From contig CAJXND010000013.1 of assembly GCA_913056385.1 (NCBI GenBank), forward strand, positions 1 through 45,751: a DNA stretch of 45,751 nt, read 5' to 3'. Every line of letters starts with the position of its first letter. Within the stretch, counting starts at the first letter, position 1. Under the pieces are notes generated by a model that saw nothing but the letters and a program-made list of their open reading frames with translations, was not told where the DNA came from and made no database searches. The position numbers and the translations under genes were made by a program. Origin of the DNA: an uncultured Ectothiorhodospiraceae bacterium (lineage in GTDB: Bacteria > Pseudomonadota > Gammaproteobacteria > Nitrococcales > Nitrococcaceae). Positions 1 through 7,111 of this stretch are shown piece by piece.

Positions 1-956
1 CAGACCATGAGCATGTCGAGATGCTCGTCGATGGTGTTGCGGGTGTAGGGCCGCGTGGGGTTGGTGGACGACGGCAGGACATTGCTCTCGCCGCAGGCCC
101 GGATGATATCCGGCGCGTGACCGCCGCCGGCACCCTCCGTGTGGTAGGTGTGAATGGTGCGCCCCTTGAACGCGGCAATAGTGTCCTCGACGAATCCCGA
201 CTCGTTCAGCGTGTCGGTATGAATGGCCACCTGAATGTCGTGCTCATCCGCCACGGTGAGCGCGTTATCAATGGCCGCAGGAGTCGTCCCCCAGTCCTCG
301 TGCAGCTTGAGCCCCATGGCGCCCGCCGCGATCTGCTCATGCAGGGAATCCGGGAGACTCGCGTTGCCCTTGCCCATGAACCCCAGGTTCATGGGAAAGG
401 CATCCGCCGCCTCCAGCATTCGCTCGATGTTCCACACGCCGGGTGTACAGGTGGTGGCGTTTGTCCCCGTGGCGGGCCCGGTGCCACCACCCAGCATGGT
501 GGTCACCCCGGACATCAGCGCCTCCTCAATCTGCTGCGGGCAGATGAAGTGGATATGGGCGTCGATCCCCCCGGCCGTCACGATGCTGCCCTCGGCGGCG
601 AGCACCTCAGTGCCCGGACCCACCACGATATCCACAGCCGGCTGGGTATCCGGGTTGCCGGCCTTGCCGATGCCGTGGATCCGGCCGTTGCGGATACCGA
701 TATCGGCCTTGATCACACCGCGATAATCCAGGATGACGGCATTGGTGATGACCAGATCCACCGCCTCGTGACCGGCCGCCTGGCTCTGGCCCATGCCATC
801 GCGGATGACCTTGCCACCGCCGAATTTCACCTCATCGCCATAACGCGTGTGGTCGCGTTCGACCTCGATGATCAGCTCGGTATCACCCAGACGCACCCGG
901 TCGCCCTGGGTGGGCCCGTACATCTCGGCGTAGGCGTCGCGTGGGATGGACGTCAT
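1..956 (-). CDS. ureC: Urease alpha (catalytic) subunit, 3'-truncated by window edge
   Basis: UreC carries the di-nickel centre that hydrolyses urea to ammonia and carbamate in the cytoplasm. About 318 N-terminal residues of a family usually near 567 are visible. It begins at an ATG overlapping the ureB stop (ATGA) and reads [16 protein letters not shown]. Visible hallmarks are the metal-binding His-x-His segment (GGIDAHIHF-like), the stretch GLKLHEDWG containing the lysine that is carbamylated to bridge the nickels, and [10 protein letters not shown] and [14 protein letters not shown] with further metal and substrate histidines. The window ends just before the mobile-flap Cys/His pair (CHH), so the catalytic acid cannot be inspected. 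It is the last gene visible in the operon; the accessory genes ureE, ureF and ureG would be expected further left. The family assignment is essentially certain. Confidence 0.97.
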   Translation of the reverse strand, partial: MTSIPRDAYAEMYGPTQGDRVRLGDTELIIEVERDHTRYGDEVKFGGGKVIRDGMGQSQAAGHEAVDLVITNAVILDYRGVIKADIGIRNGRIHGIGKAGNPDTQPAVDIVVGPGTEVLAAEGSIVTAGGIDAHIHFICPQQIEEALMSGVTTMLGGGTGPATGTNATTCTPGVWNIERMLEAADAFPMNLGFMGKGNASLPDSLHEQIAAGAMGLKLHEDWGTTPAAIDNALTVADEHDIQVAIHTDTLNESGFVEDTIAAFKGRTIHTYHTEGAGGGHAPDIIRACGESNVLPSSTNPTRPYTRNTIDEHLDMLMV

Positions 957-1261
957 GACAGTTCCCCCATGATCTGGCCGCGGAAGCCATACACCCGGCG
1001 CGCGCCGGCATAGGCGACCAGCTGGACGTCGCGGGACTGGCCCGGCTCGAAGCGAACCGCCGTCCCGGCGGCGATATCCAGCCGATAGCCCACCGCCGCC
1101 TCGCGGTCGAAGGACAGGGCGGGGTTCACCTCGTGGAAGTGATAGTGCGAGCCGACCTGCACGGGCCGGTCGCCGGTGTTGGCGATCCGCAGCGTGATCC
1201 GCTCGCGGTCGCGATTGATCTCGATTTCACCGGGGTCCGTGAGAATCTCGCCGGGAATCAT
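953..1261 (-). CDS. ureB: Urease beta subunit
   Basis: This is the small structural beta subunit of the bacterial three-chain urease (UreABC), which packs around UreC as part of the holoenzyme. It is 102 residues, the usual length. It starts MIPGEI and contains the family-typical segments [19 protein letters not shown] and [12 protein letters not shown]. Its ATG overlaps the ureA stop and its own stop overlaps the ureC start, both as ATGA, so the three structural subunits are translationally coupled, consistent with equal stoichiometry. Nothing is degenerate or unusual. Confidence 0.96.
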   Translation of the reverse strand: MIPGEILTDPGEIEINRDRERITLRIANTGDRPVQVGSHYHFHEVNPALSFDREAAVGYRLDIAAGTAVRFEPGQSRDVQLVAYAGARRVYGFRGQIMGELS

Positions 1262-1593
1262 GAGCGGACCTCCTGCAGGACGGGCCCCGTCTCGGCGATG
1301 GGGTCATGGATGGTGACGAGCTTGGTGCCATCGGGGAATGTAGCCTCGACCTGCACCTCCCTGAGTATCTCGGGGATACCGTCCATGACCTGGGATCGAT
1401 CCAGAAGACGGGTGCCTTCACTCATCAATTCGGCGACGGTACGACCGTCACGCGCCCCTTCAACGACGGCATTGGCGATATACGCCATGGCCTCGGGATA
1501 ATTCAGCCGCACCCCGCGCTGCAGGCGTCGTTCGGCGACCATCGCAGCCGTGGCAAGCATCAGCTTGTCCTTCTCGCGTGGTGTCAGTTCCAT
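1258..1593 (-). CDS. ureA: Urease gamma subunit
   Basis: This is the gamma structural subunit of urease, 111 residues against about 100 in most orthologues. The start [13 protein letters not shown] and the internal [14 protein letters not shown] and DGRTVAELM are diagnostic. A clean Shine-Dalgarno (AGGAG, five bases before the ATG) overlaps the end of ureD, whose stop lies only nine bases upstream. Initiation is therefore probably helped by ribosomes finishing ureD. The operon order D-A-B-C matches the Klebsiella-type urease cluster. Confidence 0.96.
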   Translation of the reverse strand: MELTPREKDKLMLATAAMVAERRLQRGVRLNYPEAMAYIANAVVEGARDGRTVAELMSEGTRLLDRSQVMDGIPEILREVQVEATFPDGTKLVTIHDPIAETGPVLQEVRS

Positions 1594-1602
1594 GAGATCT
1601 CC

Positions 1603-2457
1603 TCAGGTATTCCAGATCCGTGGCGGACAGGCCGGTCGATCGAGCAACCGTGGACGCAGGGCGGCCCAGGCCCGTGCCCGGAGCTGATAGCCCTCCAGGG
1701 CGCCCGGGCCCCGCCAGCGCAGGACCAGCAGGTCGTCCAGGCCGGTGACGGCGACCTCGCCCGGCACGCCGACCAACGCCTCGCGCAGGGCCGTAATGTC
1801 ATCTGCAGTCGCCGGTGATGCCACCAGCGTTGCCATCGCCTGATGCCCGCCAAGCCCCCAGGGCGCCGTCATCGCCATGCCGCCGCCGTCGAGGCGCGCA
1901 TGTTCCAGCAGCAGCGGTGTCCCGTTGCGCCAGACCTCCAGGCGTTGGCGGAAGCGCCCATGATCGAATGGCTGGGTACTGGCCGGCCGGCCAAAGCAGT
2001 TCAGTTCCCAGCCCAGCACATGGGCGCCCGACGCCAGTTCGAAACAGGTCCGTGACGAGACGATCGCACCGGGAAAGGCGATCTGCTCCTGAGGGAGCCA
2101 CTCCATGACGCCACCGGGCGCGATGCGGATTCGTTGCTCGACCCGGGCCTCACCGCCGAGACTGCGATAGAACTTGGTGGCACCCGGGCTCGTGATCACC
2201 GCCCAGGCGTTGGACCCGACGTCGATGCCCACATCGAGCTCATCCCCACCGACGACCCCGCCGGGCGGATGCAGCAGATAGCTGTGACAGGGCGCCCCCT
2301 CGGGATGGAACGGTCGCTGAACGCGCAGCGGACCCTCGTGGCGACGGTCGCTGACCACCGATCGGTGGCCATGCGCGGTGTAGCCGAGTCGGAGTTTTGC
2401 CTGCCAGCCTGTCCGCCGAAAGCGGGCGGGCGTATTCTCCACGGCAACAACGCCCAT
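1603..2457 (-). CDS. ureD: Urease accessory protein UreD
   Basis: UreD (UreH) is the scaffold chaperone that binds apo-urease and recruits UreF and UreG for GTP-dependent nickel insertion. It is 284 residues, a normal length. Recognisable segments are LHPPGGVVGGDELDVGIDVG, TSPGATKFYRS and GGVMEWLPQEQIAFPGA, all typical of the family's beta-helical core. The ATG overlaps the stop of the upstream small membrane gene by one base (TGATG), so the two are coupled. The predicted start has no strong Shine-Dalgarno of its own, in keeping with coupling. The remaining accessory genes are not in view. Confidence 0.94.
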   Translation of the reverse strand: MGVVAVENTPARFRRTGWQAKLRLGYTAHGHRSVVSDRRHEGPLRVQRPFHPEGAPCHSYLLHPPGGVVGGDELDVGIDVGSNAWAVITSPGATKFYRSLGGEARVEQRIRIAPGGVMEWLPQEQIAFPGAIVSSRTCFELASGAHVLGWELNCFGRPASTQPFDHGRFRQRLEVWRNGTPLLLEHARLDGGGMAMTAPWGLGGHQAMATLVASPATADDITALREALVGVPGEVAVTGLDDLLVLRWRGPGALEGYQLRARAWAALRPRLLDRPACPPRIWNT

Positions 2458-2768
2458 CAGACGATGCCGATGACCAGCCCGGAACCGGCCAGCGCCAGTG
2501 CTGCCGAAAGGCTACCGAAGGTAAGCAGCGCGGGCCGTGAGCGCCGGGCAATGAACCGGGCCACGCCGATGGCAAGGGACAGGGCGGCGAGCGTGAGCAT
2601 CGCGACCCCCAGCATGGATGCCGGAATGCCCAGTACCAGCCCCGAGTGCGCCTCATGCCAATGCAGTAGCATGGGGCCATGGTCGATGCCGCCGGTGGCA
2701 TGGGCCACGGCCAACCCCGGGGCTGCCAGCATGACCAGGGTCGGGAGTATGGATCGCAGCTTCATCAT
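2457..2768 (-). CDS. Small exported His-rich membrane protein leading the urease operon
   Basis: This is a 103-residue protein of unrecognised family. I start it at the ATG at 2768 because an AAGGAAG ribosome site lies directly upstream and the N-terminus then reads as a signal peptide (MMKLRSILPTLVML...AVAHA). A longer reading frame extends upstream but lacks such signals. After the predicted cleavage site comes a short histidine-containing stretch (HATGGIDHGPMLLHWHEAHSG), then two hydrophobic helices separated by the basic loop RFIARRSRP. Its stop overlaps the ureD start, and it is the first gene after the sigma-54 promoter. By position it may act in nickel or urea handling. It is much shorter than HupE/UreJ nickel permeases and I do not see their motifs, so function is open. 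Confidence 0.7.
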   Translation of the reverse strand: MMKLRSILPTLVMLAAPGLAVAHATGGIDHGPMLLHWHEAHSGLVLGIPASMLGVAMLTLAALSLAIGVARFIARRSRPALLTFGSLSAALALAGSGLVIGIV

Positions 2769-2807
2769 CGCTTCCTTTTCGGTTGCCTCGGAACTCGGCC
2801 TCCCTTG

Positions 2808-2823
2808 AGCAAGGCCCGTGCCA
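2808..2823 (-). promoter_or_regulatory. Sigma-54 (RpoN) -24/-12 promoter of the urease operon
   Basis: On the minus strand the sequence reads TGGCACGGGCCTTGCT, an exact match to the sigma-54 consensus TGGCAC-N5-TTGC. The predicted transcription start is near 2797, about 29 bases before the first ATG of the operon. Sigma-54 promoters need an enhancer-binding activator, and two NtrC-like boxes sit upstream at suitable distances. No competing sigma-70 promoter of similar quality is evident. Confidence 0.85.
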
Positions 2824-2853
2824 TGTTGGAAAGTTGGGGAAGAAACAAGCGCT

Positions 2854-2870
2854 TGCACGATAGCGGTGCG
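2854..2870. promoter_or_regulatory. NtrC-like enhancer box, proximal
   Basis: TGCACG-ATAGC-GGTGCG matches the palindromic NtrC consensus TGCACC-N5-GGTGCA at 10 of 12 defined positions. Its centre is about 65 bases upstream of the predicted sigma-54 start. It is paired with a better box 44 bases further upstream, roughly four helical turns away, so both would lie on one face of the DNA. Confidence 0.6.
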
Positions 2871-2897
2871 CGCCGCACCGAGACCGGGCGGATGCCA

Positions 2898-2914
2898 TGC
2901 ACCACCATGGTTCA
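2898..2914. promoter_or_regulatory. NtrC-like enhancer box, distal
   Basis: TGCACC-ACCAT-GGTTCA matches the NtrC consensus at 11 of 12 defined positions. It is centred about 109 bases upstream of the predicted urease transcription start, a typical enhancer distance. It also lies about 70 bases upstream of the divergent D-amino-acid dehydrogenase gene, so it might influence both directions. Confidence 0.65.
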
Positions 2915-2980
2915 CGCCAGAGGGGCACCGCCCAAAATCGGGGCGGGGACAAATTTATGGCGGCTTTTCGAGGAGGCTGC

Positions 2981-4246
2981 GTGCACATCACGGTGATTGG
3001 TGGCGGCCTGGTCGGTGTGACCACCGCCTGGTATCTGCTGGACGGGGGCCACTCGGTGACCCTGGTGGATCGGGCCGAAGAGCTGGCATCGGAGGCAAGC
3101 CACGCCAACGGCGCCATGCTGCATGCCAGTCATGCCGAGCCCTGGAACACACCGCGGGCGATCGGTCAGTTCCTGCGCTGGATCGGCCGGGAGGATTCGC
3201 CGCTGCTGCTGCGCCCGCGGGAAATTCCGCGTCTCGCCGGCTGGGGCCTGGGATTCCTGCGTTACAGCCGTGCCCGACACCACGCCCGCAACACGGCGGT
3301 CAACGCACGCCTGGCCGTGTACAGCCTCGCCCTGATGCGTGAGCTCGAGCAGCAGGTCGCCATCGACTACACCCAGCGTCACCAGGGCATACTCAAGATC
3401 TTCCGCAGCGCGGAGGAACTCGAGACAGCCCGCGCCGACAGCGCGCTCATGGCAACGGCAGCCGGAGTCAGGCACGAGGCGCTGGGGCCGGAGCAGGTCG
3501 TCGAACGTGAGCCGGCACTGGCGGGCATCGAAAGTGATCTGAGCGGCGGCTTCTACTATCCGGATGACGCCAGCGGCGACGCGCGGCTGTTCTGCCAGCG
3601 CCTGGGGACCCTTGCCGCCGAACGAGGCCTCGATCTGCGACTGGGCGAATCCGTCCGGCAGCTGAACCGCCACGACGGGCGGATACGTTCCATCGAGACC
3701 GACACCGGCACCATCGAGGCCGATGTATTCGTGCTCGCCACCGGCGCGGAAGCGCCGCATCTGGCCAGCCAGGCGGGCGTGCGCCTGCCAATTCGGCCAG
3801 TGAAGGGCTACTCCGCGACATTGCCCGTCGCCGGGCTGGCGGGCGCGCCCCGTCTGCCCATCATCGATGACGGACGCAAGGTGGTGATTACGCGACTGGG
3901 CGACCAGCTGCGCATCGCCGGCACAGCGGAGTTCGCCGGCTACGACAAGAGCGTCCGGCCGAATCGGGTGGAGACCGTCCTGCGCCAGGGCCTTGCCAAT
4001 TTCCCCGCGCTGGCCGCGGAAGTGGATACGGCCACGGCGGACCGCTGGGCCTGTCTGCGCCCGATGACCATGGACGGACCGCCGATCCTCGGCGAGAGTG
4101 GTATTCCCGGGCTCTACCTCAACACGGGGGCTGGTCATCTGGGCTGGACCTTCGCAGCCGGGGCCGGCCGCCTGGTTGCTGATATGATCAGCGGCCAGGT
4201 GCCCGCAATCGACACGACGGGGCTCACGCTGGATCGATACGGCTAG
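2981..4246 (+). CDS. dadA: D-amino-acid dehydrogenase / DadA-like FAD oxidoreductase
   Basis: This is an FAD-dependent oxidoreductase of the DAO family, most like DadA, which deaminates D-amino acids and passes electrons to the respiratory chain. The frame is open further upstream, but I choose the GTG at 2981. AGGAGG lies four bases before it, and the product then starts with the FAD dinucleotide fold (ITVIGGGLVGVTTAWYL...VTLVDR), as DadA does. Length is 421 residues against about 430 for DadA. The C-terminus has the conserved WACLRPMTMDGPPILGES and LNTGAGHLGWTFA segments that bind FAD. An alternative ATG lies at 2957. Divergence from the urease operon places two nitrogen-releasing functions around shared NtrC-like sites. 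Exact substrate is inferred. Confidence 0.8.
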   Translation: MHITVIGGGLVGVTTAWYLLDGGHSVTLVDRAEELASEASHANGAMLHASHAEPWNTPRAIGQFLRWIGREDSPLLLRPREIPRLAGWGLGFLRYSRARHHARNTAVNARLAVYSLALMRELEQQVAIDYTQRHQGILKIFRSAEELETARADSALMATAAGVRHEALGPEQVVEREPALAGIESDLSGGFYYPDDASGDARLFCQRLGTLAAERGLDLRLGESVRQLNRHDGRIRSIETDTGTIEADVFVLATGAEAPHLASQAGVRLPIRPVKGYSATLPVAGLAGAPRLPIIDDGRKVVITRLGDQLRIAGTAEFAGYDKSVRPNRVETVLRQGLANFPALAAEVDTATADRWACLRPMTMDGPPILGESGIPGLYLNTGAGHLGWTFAAGAGRLVADMISGQVPAIDTTGLTLDRYG

Positions 4247-4275
4247 GCGCTGAACACGGGGGCAAGCGAGAAGAC

Positions 4276-6279
4276 ATGCACGGACTGCACAGCATTCTGA
4301 TCCTGCTGGCTGCATCCGTGGTCGTGGTTGCGCTGTTCCGGCGACTTTCGCTGCCACCGATCATCGGCTACCTGGTGGTGGGCATGGCCATCGGCCCCTC
4401 GGCCCTTGGCCTGCTCCAGGAAACCGAGGGCACGCACCTGCTGGCCGAATTCGGGGTGGTGTTTCTGCTGTTCACCATCGGGCTGGAATTCTCGTTCCCC
4501 CAGCTGCACGCCATGCGGTGGTCCGTGGGCGTTCTCGGCGCCGGCCAGGTCCTGGCATCCCTGATACTGTTCGGTCTCGTCGCATGGTGGCTCACCGGAT
4601 CGCCGGAGATTGGCATCGTTCTGGGCGGCGCACTGGCGCTGTCATCCACGGCTATCGTCACCAAGCAGCTGACCGAACAGCTCGAGATCCACACACGGCA
4701 TGGCCGTCGGGCCGTCGGGGTGCTGCTGTTCCAGGATCTGGCGGTTGTGCCCTTGCTGATTGCCATCCCCATCCTCGCCGGCGACGGCGATCACTCACTT
4801 TCCACGGAACTCGGCATCTCGCTGCTCAAGGGCATCGCCGTCTTCGCCGCGATGGTCTGGATCGGCCGCAAGGCCCTGCGCCCCATCTTCCACGAGGTGG
4901 CCCGGGCGCGCTCCAACGAGCTGTTCACCCTGACCGTTCTGCTGATTGCCATCGCGGCGGCCTGGGCCACCTATCTCGCGGGCCTCTCGCTGGCCCTGGG
5001 TGCCTTCCTGGCCGGGATCATGCTGGGCGAGACGGAGTATCGCCATCAGATTGATGCGGATATCCGGCCGTTCCGCGATGTCCTGCTGGGGTTTTTCTTC
5101 ATTACGGTGGGCATGGTCATCGACCTGCCCGTATTGCTGGCGGGGCTGCACTGGGTCCTTCTCATCGCCGGCGGGATGATGCTCGTCAAGCTGGTGCTGG
5201 TCTACAGCATTGCGCGCAGCGTTGATCCGCCAAGGGAGGCCGGACGCACTGCCCTCATTCTCGCCAATGGGGGCGAATTCGGCTTTGCGCTCATCGCGCT
5301 GGCCATCAGCGACAACCTCATGACGCCACAGAACAGCCAGCTGGTGCTGGCGGCCATTGTGGTGAGCATGATTGCCGCCCCGCTGCTGATCCGGCACAAC
5401 GATCGCCTGGTCGAGCGATTACTGGGCTCACCCCGGAGCCCGGTGGACCCGGTGAAGGCGGAATCGGATGTGACCCGCGTCGCCGACCCGTTGTCGGAGC
5501 ATGTGATCCTCTGCGGCTACGGGCGGACCGGCCAGAACATCGGCCGTTTCCTTGACCAGGAGGGGTTGCCTTACATCGCCCTCGATCTCGATCCGGAGCG
5601 AGTACAGGAGGCGCGAAGCGCCGGCGAGCCGGTGAGTTATGGCGACTGCGAACGTCGCGAGATACTGGAAGCGGCGGGCCTGGGCCGGGCTCGAATGGTC
5701 GTGCTGACCTTTGAGAGTCCGCCCACGACCCTCAAAGTGCTGGAACATACCCGGGCCGAGAGACCGGACATCCCAGTGCTCGCCCGGACGCGCGATGACC
5801 GCTGGATCGAGCAATTCGAGGCGGCCGGCGCAACCGCGGTCGTGCCGGAGGTGCTCGAATCGAGCCTCATGCTGACATCGCATGTCCTGGCCCTGCTGGG
5901 CGTGCCCATGGCACGCGTATTCCGCAGGGTGCGTGAGGTGCGTGGCGACCGCTATCGACTCCTCAAGGGCTACTTCCATGGCGCGGAACGCGTGGACATG
6001 GAAAACGCCGGCCGATTCCGCGAGCAGCTGCAGGCGATCACCCTCACCGGTCACGCTGGCGCCATCGGCAGGCGACTGGCGGACGTGAACCTGGAAGAGA
6101 TCGGCGTCACGGTCACCGCCGTTCGGCGTGGCGGCATCCGTGGCCCGCAGCCCGATCCCGATACGGTGCTGCGGGATGGCGACGTGCTGGTGCTCTACGG
6201 AAACCCCGAGGCGCTGGAGCACGCGGAGCACATGCTGCTGGGCGGCGAAACGGAGGAGTCTGCCGCGGGCCGAAACTAG
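4276..6279 (+). CDS. CPA2-family cation:proton antiporter with TrkA-N and TrkA-C domains
   Basis: This inner-membrane monovalent cation/proton antiporter has 667 residues. Residues 1-375 form the 11-12 helix CPA2 exchanger domain, with GYLVVGMAIGPSALGLL, the SSTAIVTKQL crossing region and FFFITVGM typical of KefB/KefC/YbaL. Near residues 405-525 is a TrkA-N (RCK) nucleotide-binding domain opening with HVILCGYGRTGQNIG. Residues about 570-655 form a TrkA-C ligand domain. The combination suggests K+ or Na+ efflux gated by NAD(H) and another small ligand. The start is 29 bases after dadA, so co-transcription is likely. Kef-type glutathione gating cannot be told from sequence alone. Confidence 0.9.
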   Translation: MHGLHSILILLAASVVVVALFRRLSLPPIIGYLVVGMAIGPSALGLLQETEGTHLLAEFGVVFLLFTIGLEFSFPQLHAMRWSVGVLGAGQVLASLILFGLVAWWLTGSPEIGIVLGGALALSSTAIVTKQLTEQLEIHTRHGRRAVGVLLFQDLAVVPLLIAIPILAGDGDHSLSTELGISLLKGIAVFAAMVWIGRKALRPIFHEVARARSNELFTLTVLLIAIAAAWATYLAGLSLALGAFLAGIMLGETEYRHQIDADIRPFRDVLLGFFFITVGMVIDLPVLLAGLHWVLLIAGGMMLVKLVLVYSIARSVDPPREAGRTALILANGGEFGFALIALAISDNLMTPQNSQLVLAAIVVSMIAAPLLIRHNDRLVERLLGSPRSPVDPVKAESDVTRVADPLSEHVILCGYGRTGQNIGRFLDQEGLPYIALDLDPERVQEARSAGEPVSYGDCERREILEAAGLGRARMVVLTFESPPTTLKVLEHTRAERPDIPVLARTRDDRWIEQFEAAGATAVVPEVLESSLMLTSHVLALLGVPMARVFRRVREVRGDRYRLLKGYFHGAERVDMENAGRFREQLQAITLTGHAGAIGRRLADVNLEEIGVTVTAVRRGGIRGPQPDPDTVLRDGDVLVLYGNPEALEHAEHMLLGGETEESAAGRN

Positions 6280-6306
6280 AAGGCCCCGTCCGGCGCGGAT
6301 CGGGAC

Positions 6307-6816
6307 TCAGGACTCCGGAATCTCGAGACCCGTTTCGCCCTCGATCATCCATTCGATCGCTGCGCGGATTTCCTCCTCGCTGGCCGCGCCGCCCTGGGCC
6401 GGCATGTTGCCGTAGCCATTGACAACGTTGATGGTCAATGTCTCCCAGCCCTTGTCGATGCGCTCACTCCAGCCCTCGACATCCCCGATACCCGGCGCGT
6501 TGAGGAAATTCCCCTGATGACAGGCGATGCAGACCGCCTGGGTGACCTGTTCGCCACTGCGGACCTCGGTGACGCCACCCGCGTCAGCCGGTTCTTCAGC
6601 CGATGCGATGGCGGGCGCCGGCTCACCACTGAGTCGCACGGCGAACGGACGCTCGAGATTCGCCGCAGCCCGCTCCTCGGCAAGCTCCTGGCGTGCCGGG
6701 TCCTCATCACCGAACAGGGAGTTCGCGATTACGATGAGCAGTACGGTGATACCGACCAGGCCGGCAATCACCAGGGCGAAATTGCGAACGAAGACACTGT
6801 CCTGCTCAGCGCTCAC
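6307..6816 (-). CDS. Membrane-anchored monohaem cytochrome c (c5-like)
   Basis: This is a 169-residue electron carrier. I use the GTG at 6816, which has GAGGA seven bases upstream and places the transmembrane helix (residues about 12-34) right after a short N-terminus. An Ala/Glu-rich linker of about 55 residues follows. The haem-binding motif CIACH is at residues 96-100 and the probable axial methionine is Met138 in NGYGNMPAQGG, as in cytochrome c5/c555-type domains. The uncleaved anchor would hold the haem domain in the periplasm. The gene is convergent with the antiporter gene, with a gap under 30 bases and no obvious terminator between them. Confidence 0.88.
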   Translation of the reverse strand: MSAEQDSVFVRNFALVIAGLVGITVLLIVIANSLFGDEDPARQELAEERAAANLERPFAVRLSGEPAPAIASAEEPADAGGVTEVRSGEQVTQAVCIACHQGNFLNAPGIGDVEGWSERIDKGWETLTINVVNGYGNMPAQGGAASEEEIRAAIEWMIEGETGLEIPES

Positions 6817-6908
6817 TTGACTATCCTCAATTTTTCGAACTGCGCAGGAGTATAGCGGCATTGCCCGGGCCAGCAAACTGGGGGCTATGCCACGATGCAC
6901 ACAGGCGG

Positions 6909-6914
6909 TAAACT
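6909..6914 (+). promoter_or_regulatory. Candidate -10 element of the tRNA-Arg gene
   Basis: TAAACT matches the TATAAT consensus at four of six positions and lies 12 bases before the mature tRNA 5' end. That would give a very short 5' leader. No good -35 element is seen at 17 bases, so this is tentative. Confidence 0.35.
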
Positions 6915-6926
6915 ACGCCGTCCAAC

Positions 6927-7003
<77 letters not shown>

Positions 7004-7111
7004 ATTCCCGATATCATGTCGACTGAATACCCGCGTAAGTCACGTGTATTAATGCACGGGGCCAGCCGCAACGCCTGGACGGGTATTACGGTTACCAGCG
7101 GATGAAAAGAC

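Noticed and set aside
2457-2768. HupE/UreJ nickel permease
   Set aside because: The protein has about half the usual length and only two helices after the signal peptide, without the HupE metal motif.
7004-7111. A second tRNA or integration site after tRNA-Arg
   Set aside because: No cloverleaf, integrase or repeat of the tRNA 3' end is present; the segment leads straight into ydiJ.
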